Shown here: positions 18,073 through 26,158 of the stretch, piece by piece
How the letters are laid out: every line of letters starts with the position of its first letter
How positions within the stretch are numbered: position 1 is the first letter of the stretch
Source: Bacillus sp. AFS073361
Lineage (GTDB): Bacteria; Bacillota; Bacilli; Bacillales; Cytobacillaceae
Direction of reading: 5' to 3'
Assembly: GCF_002567005.1 (NCBI RefSeq)
Contig: NZ_NUZU01000007.1
Coordinates: forward strand, 123,414-187,413
Length of the DNA stretch: 64,000 nt
The notes under the pieces: model-generated
What the model saw: only the letters and a program-made list of their open reading frames with translations
What the model was told of the DNA's origin: nothing
Databases searched by the model: none
Made by a program: the position numbers and the translations under genes

Positions 18073-19002
18073 TTGGTGCAAAAAGGAGTTATTTCACTGG
18101 GTGAAGCATTTGTAGACTTTATTTCAATGGATCAAACGAATACCAAATACCAGCAGCTGCTGGGCGGAGCCACCGTAAATGTGGCAGTGGGGACTAAGAG
18201 ACTCGGGATTCCAGCTTATTACTTATGTAAACTAGGGACCGATGAAGTCAGTCAATTTGTAGAACAAGAATTCAATAAGGAACAAATTGATATTTCTTAT
18301 TCTGTCTACACTTCGAGTAAGTGTATTTGTGGTGTATATATACATATAAATGAAAATGGTGAGCGCTATTTTCATTCTTACGTGAATGCTACTCCAGACG
18401 AGGTATTATCTGAAGATGAATTACGAAGGGAAGTTTTTGAAAGGGCAAAGATTTTTTATTTTGGTTCAGGAACACTTTTTCATGAAACAGCTAGGAAGAC
18501 AACTGAAAAGGCCTTATCATATGCCAAGGATGCTGGTAATATCATCGGCTTTGATGCCAACCTTCGATTAAAGCGTTGGGAAAGTGAGGGGGATTGTCGC
18601 CAAACTGTTTCATCCTTCCTTCAGTATGCACATATAGTAAAATTGGCTGAAGATGAGTTGTATTTTTTAACAGAAACAGATTCTTTAGAGGCTGGATTAA
18701 ACCAAATATCTAGATGGCAGATTCCTTACCTGTTTATCACGATGGGAAGCAGGGGTGCATGTGCAATTTTTAAGGGAAACAAAGTTTTTGTTCCTGCTCC
18801 AAAAGTTGAAGCTATCGATACAACTGGTGCAGGTGATGCATTTATGTCAGCCCTCCTGTATTGCTTTCATGAAAAAGGTCAGCCGGACAGTCTCTCCCAA
18901 TTAAAAGAGTACCTTCAATTAGCGAATAAAGTTGGAGCTGCCGCGACGACCGAAAGGGGCTCATTGTCAGTTAATATGTTATCGCAGAAAATTATTGATT
19001 GA
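18073..19002 (+). CDS. PfkB family sugar kinase (fructokinase-like)
   Basis: 309 residues, ribokinase fold. It has the N-terminal LGEAFVDF and LLGGATVNVAVGTKRLG substrate-binding glycines and the C-terminal anion hole with catalytic Asp, DTTGAGDAFMSALLY. It phosphorylates a sugar hydroxyl with ATP; fructokinase is the commonest activity of this shape, but specificity cannot be read. AGGAGG (18061-18066) serves TTG 18073 or GTG 18076. No transporter or hydrolase adjoins it, so its pathway partner lies elsewhere. Confidence 0.85.
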   Translation: MVQKGVISLGEAFVDFISMDQTNTKYQQLLGGATVNVAVGTKRLGIPAYYLCKLGTDEVSQFVEQEFNKEQIDISYSVYTSSKCICGVYIHINENGERYFHSYVNATPDEVLSEDELRREVFERAKIFYFGSGTLFHETARKTTEKALSYAKDAGNIIGFDANLRLKRWESEGDCRQTVSSFLQYAHIVKLAEDELYFLTETDSLEAGLNQISRWQIPYLFITMGSRGACAIFKGNKVFVPAPKVEAIDTTGAGDAFMSALLYCFHEKGQPDSLSQLKEYLQLANKVGAAATTERGSLSVNMLSQKIID

Positions 19003-19083
19003 TACGAATTTTCAAAATAGTGATTAACTAATACGACCATCTAATGTATAATGTGTAAAACAATATTAGAGAGGTTTTGTGAC

Positions 19084-19983
19084 ATGAACGCATATATAAA
19101 AGATCAGATTGAATTATTTCAAGAAAAGAATAAGAACCGTGGTTGCCTATTAGTTAGCTGTCCTGACCAACCTGGAATTGTGGCTGCGATTTCTAAATTT
19201 CTTTTTTCTTTTAACGCAAATATTATTGAATCCAGCCAATATTCCACCAACCCTGAAGGCGGCACATTTTTCATCCGAATCGAATTTGAATGTCCTAATT
19301 TAATGGGTAAAGCAAAAGAGATGGAGAGCCAGTTTGCTGAAATTGGCAAAGAGTTTTCCATGGAATGGAACCTTACACATGTTTATCATGTGAAAAAAGC
19401 GGCAATCTTTGTTTCAAAAGAACTTCATTGTTTGCTTGAACTTTTATGGGAATGGCAAAGCGGTGATTTAATGGCTGATATTGCCCTTGTGATCAGTAAT
19501 CATGAAACGGCAAGAGAGGTTGTCGAAGGGCTGAACATCCCGTTTTATTACGTTCCAGCCAATAAAGATATTCGTGGACAAGCCGAAGCAGCACAACTTA
19601 AACTTCTAAAAGAGTATGAGATTGATTTCGTGGTATTGGCCCGCTACATGCAAATCTTATCTCCAACATTTGTCGAAGAAAATCCAAATAAAATTATTAA
19701 TATTCACCATTCATTTTTACCAGCCTTTGTTGGTGCAAGACCATATGAACGGGCATTTGGCCGCGGTGTAAAATTGATTGGTGCCACTTCTCATTATGTA
19801 ACAAATGACCTCGATGAAGGACCTATTATCGAACAAGATATCAGCCGGGTCGATCATCAGGATAATGTCGATAGCCTTAAAAAAATCGGTCGTAGAATTG
19901 AAAGAAGCGTTTTAGCTAGAGCCGTGAAGTGGCATATCGAGGACCGCATAATTGTCCATCAAAATAAAACGATTGTTTTCTAA
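19084..19983 (+). CDS. purU: Formyltetrahydrofolate deformylase
   Basis: 299 residues. It hydrolyses 10-formyl-THF to formate and THF, balancing one-carbon pools and feeding PurT. The N-terminal ACT domain (LVSCPDQPGIVAAISKFLF) is followed by a formyltransferase-like domain with the catalytic block NIHHSFLPAFVGARPYERAF and the aspartate in HYVTNDLDEGPIIEQD. Length matches Bacillus PurU (YkkE). GAGGT lies before ATG 19084; the upstream in-frame ATG at 19051 lacks a site. It is monocistronic with a strong terminator. Confidence 0.93.
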   Translation: MNAYIKDQIELFQEKNKNRGCLLVSCPDQPGIVAAISKFLFSFNANIIESSQYSTNPEGGTFFIRIEFECPNLMGKAKEMESQFAEIGKEFSMEWNLTHVYHVKKAAIFVSKELHCLLELLWEWQSGDLMADIALVISNHETAREVVEGLNIPFYYVPANKDIRGQAEAAQLKLLKEYEIDFVVLARYMQILSPTFVEENPNKIINIHHSFLPAFVGARPYERAFGRGVKLIGATSHYVTNDLDEGPIIEQDISRVDHQDNVDSLKKIGRRIERSVLARAVKWHIEDRIIVHQNKTIVF

Positions 19984-20010
19984 AAAATCCCTCTGAAAGG
20001 GATTTTTTTT
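19982..20010 (+). terminator. purU terminator
   Basis: AAAAATCCCTC-TGAA-AGGGATTTTTTTT directly after the stop codon. Confidence 0.85.
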
Positions 20011-20018
20011 ATTAGGTT

Positions 20019-20048
20019 TTGAAAAAATGAATTTTTCCATTTTTTCAA
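20019..20048. promoter_or_regulatory. 11-bp inverted repeat, candidate operator of the SufR-like operon
   Basis: TTGAAAAAATG (20019-20029) and CATTTTTTCAA (20038-20048) are perfect inverted arms around 8 bp, 28 bp before the regulator's GTG. There is no T run after it on the plus strand, so an operator fits better than a terminator. It is AT-rich, which weakens the case. Confidence 0.4.
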
Positions 20049-20076
20049 TAAAAATCTTGAACTATTCGAAAGGCAG

Positions 20077-20820
20077 GTGAATATACATTTAAGAAAGAGC
20101 AGGGAGGGAAGAGACCTGAGTTTTCAAGCCGAACATTTGTCGGAGCCAAGAAGAAGAATCGTTCATGCGATTAAAACAAGTGGTGCTTCATCCATGAGCG
20201 AACTGGCCTCATTGCTAGATATGTCCGGTGAGGCTGTCCGTCAGCATCTCCTCCATCTAGAAAGGGATGGCTGGATTATCAGGATTTCTGAAAAGCAAAA
20301 TGGCATTGGCCGGCCTCACATCCGATATCAATTAACCTCTGCTGGTGAACATCTCTTTGATAAGAATTATGATCACTTAACAATTGAAGTTCTTGACACG
20401 ATGGTCAAACATCTCGGAATAAGTGCTCTGAAAAATGTACTTGCCGCGATGGTTGAAGAAAGGGTTCGTGAATGGGAACCGAAATTGTTGGGGCTTAGTA
20501 CCAACGAAAGAATAAAGGTGCTTAAGGATTTTTACGCAAAAGATGACTCTTATATGGAAATAGTCAAAAAGGGTAAGGATGATTACTTAATTGAGCGGAA
20601 TTGTCCTTTTCATAATGTTGCACTCGAACGTCCTATTTTGTGCAGTGTGACTATTTCAGTTCTTACACAATTACTTGGATGTAAGGTGCAAAGAGAACAG
20701 CGTCTACAGAATGGTGATGGCTGCTGCGCCTTTCGCATTCAACAAAATGAGCAAGTGAATCATCCCGCCCCTTGTTTAATCATCGAGGATGAACCCTCCA
20801 ATCCCAAGTCAAAGGAATGA
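20077..20820 (+). CDS. SufR-like iron-sulfur winged-helix regulator
   Basis: About 247 residues. An N-terminal winged helix (SEPRRRIVHAIKTSGASSMSELASLLDMSGEAVRQHLLHLERDGWI) leads to a sensor domain with cysteines at 176, 189, 202, 216 and 217 in an NCPF...LCS...GC...GDGCCAFRI pattern. This is the arrangement of SufR-type repressors, which ligate an Fe-S cluster and read iron-sulfur status. Here it heads folE and a CDGSH gene, not a suf operon. The start is GTG with only a short ribosome site, so the N-terminus is uncertain. It probably autoregulates through the repeat at 20019. Confidence 0.75.
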   Translation: MNIHLRKSREGRDLSFQAEHLSEPRRRIVHAIKTSGASSMSELASLLDMSGEAVRQHLLHLERDGWIIRISEKQNGIGRPHIRYQLTSAGEHLFDKNYDHLTIEVLDTMVKHLGISALKNVLAAMVEERVREWEPKLLGLSTNERIKVLKDFYAKDDSYMEIVKKGKDDYLIERNCPFHNVALERPILCSVTISVLTQLLGCKVQREQRLQNGDGCCAFRIQQNEQVNHPAPCLIIEDEPSNPKSKE

Positions 20821-20826
20821 TGTGAA

Positions 20827-21465
20827 ATGACTAGTGATCAATATCTTTTATTATCTGAGAAGTTCCCAAGCTTGTTTAAACCCCATGCACAGGAAAACCA
20901 TCGAAATTTAATGGATGTAAATTTTTTCACCACGGCAATTAGACAATTAATTCAATTGTGCGGGGATGATCCTGATCGAGATGGACTACAAGATACTCCA
21001 TTTAGGGTACTCAAAGCATTTCTCGAGTACACGGAAGGTTATCATGAGGACCCAAAACAACATCTTGAGAAGACCTTTGATATTGAACATAAGGGACTGA
21101 TTTTAGTAAAGGATATTGAGTTCTTTTCGATGTGTGAACATCATTTTGCTCCTTTTTTTGGCGTGGCCCATGTAGGTTATATCCCAAATGAGAAAATCAC
21201 TGGTTTATCAAAAATTGGTCGAATGGTGGATGGGTATGCGAAAAGATTTCAAGTTCAAGAACGGCTTACAACGCAGATCGCCGCCGCGATGGAAGAGGTT
21301 TTGGAGCCAGAAGGAACAATCGTTGTCATTGAAGCCAAACACATGTGTATGTGCAGCAGGGGAACGAAAAAATCCACTGCGTCCACCACAACGTCAAGCG
21401 TCCATGGAGTATTTGGCAAACAACCTGATTTACGTTCTGAATTTTTTTCATTAATAAAAAACTGA
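20827..21465 (+). CDS. folE: GTP cyclohydrolase I
   Basis: 212 residues. It converts GTP to 7,8-dihydroneopterin triphosphate, the first step to folate and tetrahydrobiopterin. Zinc ligands are visible: Cys103 and His106 ([12 protein letters not shown]) and Cys174 (KHMCMCSRG). The conserved [23 protein letters not shown] block binds GTP. It has about 25 extra N-terminal residues relative to short Bacillus FolE. It lies 6 bp after the SufR-like gene and is followed by the CDGSH gene, so it is cotranscribed. The extra Cys176 in MCMCS is unusual. Confidence 0.9.
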   Translation: MTSDQYLLLSEKFPSLFKPHAQENHRNLMDVNFFTTAIRQLIQLCGDDPDRDGLQDTPFRVLKAFLEYTEGYHEDPKQHLEKTFDIEHKGLILVKDIEFFSMCEHHFAPFFGVAHVGYIPNEKITGLSKIGRMVDGYAKRFQVQERLTTQIAAAMEEVLEPEGTIVVIEAKHMCMCSRGTKKSTASTTTSSVHGVFGKQPDLRSEFFSLIKN

Positions 21466-21480
21466 GGAGATGTGATAAGG

Positions 21481-21681
21481 ATGGAAAATCAAATTAAGAT
21501 TAGTGATAATGGACCATTGCAGGTAAGTGGTGATTTTCAGATTTTTGATTCTGAGGGCAAGGAATATCCAAAAAAGGCAAAAGTGTATCTATGCCGTTGC
21601 GGCCTTTCCAACAAAAAGCCGTTCTGTGATGGTTCACATAAAAAAGGCGGATTTGAAAGCAGTCCAAGAGCCTCTGAGTAG
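21481..21681 (+). CDS. CDGSH-type iron-sulfur protein
   Basis: A 66-residue single-domain protein. The sequence CRCGLSNKKPFCDGSH matches the C-x-C-x2-S-x3-P-x-C-D-G-S-H signature that binds a labile [2Fe-2S] cluster with three Cys and one His. Such proteins act in electron transfer or cluster delivery. GAGGAG precedes; ATG 21481 is preferred to GTG 21472, which lies too close. It is the third gene of the SufR-like/folE operon. The stop codon directly abuts a copy of the 13-mer repeat. Confidence 0.88.
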   Translation: MENQIKISDNGPLQVSGDFQIFDSEGKEYPKKAKVYLCRCGLSNKKPFCDGSHKKGGFESSPRASE

Positions 21682-21694
21682 GGTGTCAGGCACC
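21682..21694 (+). repeat. Dispersed 13-mer, copy 4
   Basis: GGTGTCAGGCACC begins at the base after the TAG stop of the CDGSH gene, exactly as at the malate synthase gene (39590). Confidence 0.8.
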
Positions 21695-21710
21695 ACTTAA
21701 ACATTTAAAC

Positions 21711-21750
21711 AGCCAGGACGGGAAACCCCATCCTGGCTTTATTGTTTTTT
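21711..21750 (+). terminator. Terminator of the SufR-like/folE/CDGSH operon
   Basis: AGCCAGGA-CGGG pairs with CCCCA-TCCTGGCT, followed by TTATTGTTTTTT. Confidence 0.75.
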
Positions 21751-21876
21751 GTGTTTCTTTATCAATACTGGTGATTGCGGTTACAAGGAAGAGTTGATAA
21801 GATATTAACAGGTTTGTGACAGCAAGAATTCAATCTACATAATAAACTTAGTATATGTTGAAAGGTGGAAATTCAA

Positions 21877-22299
21877 ATGACAACAAGCAATTTTGAAAAG
21901 ATCACTGTACAGACAACTGTTCATGCGCCGGTAGAAAAAGTATGGGAACATTGGACAGAGCCAAAACACATCACCCAATGGAATAATGCTTCAGAAGACT
22001 GGCATACACCATTTGCAGAAAATGATTTAACGGTTGGTGGAAAATTCCTTACAAGAATGGAAGCAAAAGATGGCAGTTTTGGTTTTGATTTTGGCGGAGT
22101 ATATGACGAAGTCAAATTAAATGAGGTTATTTCTTATACCATGGGTGATGGAAGAAAAGTATCTGTTACCTTTAAAGGTCAAGGAAATGAGACTGAGGTA
22201 ATTGAAACGTTTGATGCGGAAACGACCAATCCAATTGAGATGCAACAAGCAGGCTGGCAGGCGATTTTAGATAACTTCAAAAAATATACAGAACAATAA
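21877..22299 (+). CDS. SRPBCC/AHSA1 domain protein
   Basis: About 140 residues of the START-like SRPBCC fold, AHSA1 type: it opens FEKITVQTTVHAPVEKVWEHWTEPKHITQWN and continues with FDFGGVYDEVKLNEVISYTMGDGRKVSVTFKGQGNETEVIETFDAE. Members bind small hydrophobic ligands in a deep cavity; the specific role is unknown. AAAGGTGG serves ATG 21877. Single gene with a strong hairpin after it. Confidence 0.85.
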   Translation: MTTSNFEKITVQTTVHAPVEKVWEHWTEPKHITQWNNASEDWHTPFAENDLTVGGKFLTRMEAKDGSFGFDFGGVYDEVKLNEVISYTMGDGRKVSVTFKGQGNETEVIETFDAETTNPIEMQQAGWQAILDNFKKYTEQ

Positions 22300-22333
22300 T
22301 TAATTTCCAAAAGCGGAAAATCATTAAAGACAT

Positions 22334-22364
22334 AACAAAGGGGGGCATCCCCCTTTGTTATTTT
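22334..22364. terminator. Bidirectional terminator
   Basis: AACAAAGGGGG-GCAT-CCCCCTTTGTT is a perfect stem, followed by ATTTT on the plus strand. It separates converging genes. Confidence 0.75.
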
Positions 22365-22379
22365 AACCAATTCATTGCC

Positions 22380-23057
22380 TTAACGCTCAATAATGCTATA
22401 ACTCTTAAATTCTAGTTTCTTTGTGGTTTCCAGTTGGATTAATTCTCCTTGTTCCAATTGAATTCTTTTTGAAAATAATGGTCCATCATAGACGAAGGTA
22501 TGGTATTCACCCGCTTCTCCCATCGGACAAATAGTAGTCTGTTGTACATCTTTCAGAAAGGTTTCATCTACTATTCTACCAAGCCACTTGTCTTCCAAGA
22601 CATCTTCCCGTACACGAATCACAATTGCTTCATACCCCGATTGGACAAATTTCCCTAAAGATTGTAGGGCTTCTTCCTTTTTCATCCATAATGGGTACAA
22701 TGAGTCCACATTTGCAGCGGCTGCTACTTTTTCTCCCCATTCTCGATGTTCGTTTAAATATAGATCACCGTAGGCGATTCCCGTGATATTTAATTGGTTT
22801 TTCAAGTGTTCTATCGCGTTGACAAATTGACTTGTATAGTTTTCGTATGTACATTCGATAAAATGAACAGGTATGTTTAACGATTCACCTTGTAGTTTAA
22901 TCATTTCTGTTCGCTCGCCATGACCAAATGTTCTCCCTAATTCTTTAGGTACTGTTGTAACCAAGGATACTACTTCAAATCCCTGTGATATTAGGGTATC
23001 TAACGCCATACAACAATCCTTCCCGCCACTCCACGATAAAGCAATTCTTTTTTTCAA
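22380..23057 (-). CDS. Dph6-like ATP pyrophosphatase (PP-loop ATPase)
   Basis: 225 residues of the adenine-nucleotide alpha-hydrolase superfamily. The PP-loop LSWSGGKDCC (7-16) splits ATP to AMP and pyrophosphate; the GIAYGDLYLNEHREWGEKVA block and the conserved Glu/Arg segment near FQ...VIRV match diphthine-ammonia-ligase-related proteins. Bacteria lack diphthamide, so the bacterial role (perhaps a B12- or amide-related ligation) is unknown. The start is TTG after GAGGAGG. It is monocistronic and convergent with the SRPBCC gene. Confidence 0.8.
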   Translation of the reverse strand: MKKRIALSWSGGKDCCMALDTLISQGFEVVSLVTTVPKELGRTFGHGERTEMIKLQGESLNIPVHFIECTYENYTSQFVNAIEHLKNQLNITGIAYGDLYLNEHREWGEKVAAAANVDSLYPLWMKKEEALQSLGKFVQSGYEAIVIRVREDVLEDKWLGRIVDETFLKDVQQTTICPMGEAGEYHTFVYDGPLFSKRIQLEQGELIQLETTKKLEFKSYSIIER

Positions 23058-23304
23058 GCTTCATCCTCCTCATTTAGATATTCTCATCGATCCACATACT
23101 GATATTTTATCATAAAGGTAAAATTGCTGAGGGCGTGACCCGGAAATAAATTGTCTTTCATTATACAAAATTGAATAATTTATTTAAAAAAGTATAAATT
23201 TTATCAATTATCTGATATAACTGTAATATCAAGAAGTTTACCCTATTTTCTATTCAATAATGAATAATAATTGAGTCTGAATAGTTCAAGAAGGAGGGGA
23301 ATAT

Positions 23305-24684
23305 GTGAGTGATGAAAAAAAAGTTTGGAATGAAAATGAAGCCATTCTACATTCATTACAAGACGATATTTTAGTCACCGACACAGATGGGATTATTTTG
23401 AAAGTAAGTGAAGCTACCGAAGGAATTTATAATATGAAGTCCAATGAAATGGTCGGCCGGTCTGTTTATGAACTTGAAAAAGAAGGGGTATTTACACCGA
23501 TTTTGACGCCGTTGGTTATTAAGGAAAAAAAGAAAATCACTCTAGTCCAAACAACTAATAAGGGAGAAAAGTTACTTGTAACTGGGATTCCTGTTTTTGA
23601 TCATAACAATAATTTAGTAAGAATCGTCAGTTATTCACATGATGTTACCGAGTTACTTAACATGAAAAAATACTTAACGGACATCGAAGACGAAATGGAA
23701 CGAGTGAAAAGTGAACTGGAAATGCTAAGAAATCTCCAATTTGATTCTGACGGAATGATTGCCACGAGTACAGAAATGAAAAAAGTACTCCAGCTTGCTC
23801 TGCAAGTGGCTGAAATTGATGTCAATGTGTTGCTGCTGGGTGAAACAGGGGTAGGCAAATCACATATTGCGAAATTCATTCATAAAAAAAGTTCTCGGAA
23901 AGACGGTCCTTTTATCGAGGTGAACTGCGGTGCCATACCCGAAGCCTTGTTTGAGGCAGAGTTTTTCGGATATGAATCAGGAGCATTTACGGGAGCCCAT
24001 CCAAAAGGCAAGATCGGGCTAGCGGAACTTGCAGGAGGCGGGACCTTATTTTTAGATGAAGTGGGTGAGTTATCGTTAGTCAATCAAGTGAAAATTCTCA
24101 AATTCATTCAGGAAAAGCAATTTTACCGTGTTGGTGGAACGAAGCTGCGAACCGTTGATTTCCGTATTCTTGCCGCAACAAATCGAGACTTAGAGAAAGC
24201 CGTGGAAGAAAAAGTCTTTAGACATGACCTCTACTTCCGTTTAAATGTTGTTCCGATTACCATTCCGCCATTAAGAAATCGCTCAACCGATATCATCCCG
24301 TTAATTGAACACTTCTTAACGTATTTTTCTAAAAAGTATCATCGTGAACGAAGCCTTGATGAAGGTGTTCTGCATCTGTTGTTTACACAAGAATGGAAAG
24401 GAAATGTCCGAGAATTAATCAATTTAATTGAAAGATTGGTAGTTACTTCTCCAAAACAATTGATTGAAATCGAAAACCTGCCGCCTCATTTTCGAAAATC
24501 TTTTTCTCATGTAACGTCTGTTGATGACAATAATCGTTCATTGAATGAGATTCTAGATAGTGTAGAAAAACAAGTGTTACTTAAGGCTAGGAAACAATAC
24601 AAAACGACGATAGACATGGCAAAAGCATTAGGGATAAGTCAGCCTTCGGTGTTTAGAAAAATCAGAAAGCACGGAATAGATTAA
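23305..24684 (+). CDS. Sigma-54-dependent transcriptional activator with PAS domain
   Basis: 459 residues. An N-terminal PAS sensor (about 12-118) and a short coiled-coil linker (120-145) lead to an AAA+ domain with Walker A GETGVGKS (179-186), the sigma-54-contacting GAFTGA loop (226-231) and Walker B GGTLFLDEVGEL. A C-terminal Fis-type helix-turn-helix (TIDMAKALGISQPSVFRKIRKHG) binds an enhancer. It should activate SigL/RpoN-RNA polymerase when its PAS domain senses a metabolite. GTG start after GGAGGGG. A -24/-12 promoter begins 3 bases after its stop and faces the next operon, its evident target. Confidence 0.93.
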   Translation: MSDEKKVWNENEAILHSLQDDILVTDTDGIILKVSEATEGIYNMKSNEMVGRSVYELEKEGVFTPILTPLVIKEKKKITLVQTTNKGEKLLVTGIPVFDHNNNLVRIVSYSHDVTELLNMKKYLTDIEDEMERVKSELEMLRNLQFDSDGMIATSTEMKKVLQLALQVAEIDVNVLLLGETGVGKSHIAKFIHKKSSRKDGPFIEVNCGAIPEALFEAEFFGYESGAFTGAHPKGKIGLAELAGGGTLFLDEVGELSLVNQVKILKFIQEKQFYRVGGTKLRTVDFRILAATNRDLEKAVEEKVFRHDLYFRLNVVPITIPPLRNRSTDIIPLIEHFLTYFSKKYHRERSLDEGVLHLLFTQEWKGNVRELINLIERLVVTSPKQLIEIENLPPHFRKSFSHVTSVDDNNRSLNEILDSVEKQVLLKARKQYKTTIDMAKALGISQPSVFRKIRKHGID

Positions 24685-24687
24685 AAA

Positions 24688-24703
24688 TGGCACAAAACTT
24701 GCA
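24688..24703 (+). promoter_or_regulatory. Sigma-54 (-24/-12) promoter
   Basis: TGGCAC (24688-24693), 5 bp, then TTGCA (24699-24703) fits the TGGCAC-N5-TTGCW consensus without mismatch. It lies directly behind the sigma-54 activator gene and about 286 bp before ATG 24990. Confidence 0.88.
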
Positions 24704-24825
24704 TTATTTTTAGATGTAAGACACAAACGAAGCGGCCGCATATGTATAGAAATCCATATCAAACGGGAGAAATTCCACGGCGAAAAGAAAGGGGGCTGAT
24801 TATATTTATACAGAAATAATGAAAG

Positions 24826-24853
24826 ATGATATTTTTAAATAGCATCATTTTTG
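24826..24853 (+). other. Weak hairpin in the leader of the sigma-54 operon
   Basis: GATGAT (about 24826-24831) can pair with ATCATT (about 24843-24848) ahead of TTTTG. It is weak, but could attenuate transcripts from the sigma-54 promoter before they reach the genes. Confidence 0.25.
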
Positions 24854-24909
24854 TATTTTTATAGCATATATTGTATTTTTACTTGATGATAGAATATTAA
24901 GAAAATATA

Positions 24910-24938
24910 TTGACATAAAATAGACAAGTATTTATATT
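24910..24938 (+). promoter_or_regulatory. Second, sigma-A promoter of the same operon
   Basis: TTGACA (24910-24915), 17 bp, TATATT (24933-24938), about 50 bp before the first gene. The operon may therefore have basal plus inducible transcription. Confidence 0.65.
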
Positions 24939-24989
24939 TAAAGAATATTATTCATTTTTAAACAATTTACAAAGGATTTGAGGTGTAAT

Positions 24990-26123
24990 ATGAAAGTAAC
25001 GGTAGGACCAGCTCAATATATTAGAAATAAAGGTTTACTAGAAGAAGCGGGTAGGTACATAAAAAACTTTGGAAAAGCAGCTGCTCTCATAGGAGGCCAA
25101 ATTAGTAGAGGACTTGTGGAAGATTCATTAAGAAAGAGTTTGACAGAACACGAGATTTTATTAAAACATTCGCTTTGGTATGGCGGAGAATCGTCTCAAG
25201 CGAATATCGATCAATTAGTAGCTGTACTAAAAGATGAACAGATTGATGTCCTTATTACGACAGGTGGAGGCAAAGCCATTGATACTGTTAAAGCTGTTGC
25301 CTATCAACTTAACAAACCGTTAATTGCCATCCCAACTATCGCTGCAACTTGTGCAGCAGCAACACCTATTACCATCCTATATAGCAATGATGGTGAATTT
25401 ATTGGGATCGAACGAAAGTCGAAGGCACCTGATTTAGTCTTAGTTGATTCGGAAATCATCATGAACGCACCGGTACGCTTTTTAATCGCGGGTATTGGCG
25501 ATACATTGGCTAAATGGTTTGAGACCAAATCCTCTGTGAAAAAAGCGGTGCCTAACATTTTAAATCAAACGGCTGTTGCGATCGCAGGTCAGGTTTATCA
25601 AACGCTGCTTCAAATCGGGAAAAATGCTGTCACATCTGTTCAAACCCAAATAGTAACAATAGAGTTCGAAGATGTGATTGATACCATTATTTTAGTCAGT
25701 GGCAGTGTCAGTGGGTATGGCGGGGATGATTGCCGAACAGCTGGAGCCCATGCGATTTATTCAGGGTTAACGATTTTCCCTGAAGTACATCACACCTATC
25801 ACGGGGAAATTGTTGCCTTCGGGATCCTTGCACAGTTGTGTATGGAGAATACCAGCGAGGTCGAACTTAAAAAGTTAATAAGTTATTACCAGGAAGTTGG
25901 ACTTCCATTTACTTTAAAGCAAATGGGAATTACAAATTTAACAGAAAGTCAGTGGCAGAAGCTTGGGGAAATTACTGTTACAATCGAGGATATGGCAAAT
26001 ATGCCATTTGAAGTCTCACCTGAAATGGTGATTGAAGCTGTTCGCCGAGCTGATGAAATTGGAAATAGAATGTTAACAGGTGTTCTTCATTCTTCATTTC
26101 GTTTAACAGAGAAACAGATTTAA
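24990..26123 (+). CDS. Iron-containing alcohol dehydrogenase family, HcxA/GldA-like
   Basis: 377 residues. It closely follows the pattern of E. coli HcxA (YbdH), an NAD(P)H-dependent 2-oxo acid reductase, and of glycerol dehydrogenase: VGPAQY, ITTGGGKAIDTVKAVA, AIPTIAATCAAATPITILY, GIGDTLAKWFETK and GAHAIYSGLT...HHTYHGEIVAFGIL. The Asp and two His metal ligands are all visible, so it should be active. GAGGTG lies before ATG 24990. As first gene of the sigma-54 operon with an aminotransferase, it may reduce the oxo acid or aldehyde released by transamination. Other substrates are possible. Confidence 0.85.
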   Translation: MKVTVGPAQYIRNKGLLEEAGRYIKNFGKAAALIGGQISRGLVEDSLRKSLTEHEILLKHSLWYGGESSQANIDQLVAVLKDEQIDVLITTGGGKAIDTVKAVAYQLNKPLIAIPTIAATCAAATPITILYSNDGEFIGIERKSKAPDLVLVDSEIIMNAPVRFLIAGIGDTLAKWFETKSSVKKAVPNILNQTAVAIAGQVYQTLLQIGKNAVTSVQTQIVTIEFEDVIDTIILVSGSVSGYGGDDCRTAGAHAIYSGLTIFPEVHHTYHGEIVAFGILAQLCMENTSEVELKKLISYYQEVGLPFTLKQMGITNLTESQWQKLGEITVTIEDMANMPFEVSPEMVIEAVRRADEIGNRMLTGVLHSSFRLTEKQI

Positions 26124-26158
26124 ATAGCTATATATTTAATTACAAGGGGGAATTTGGA

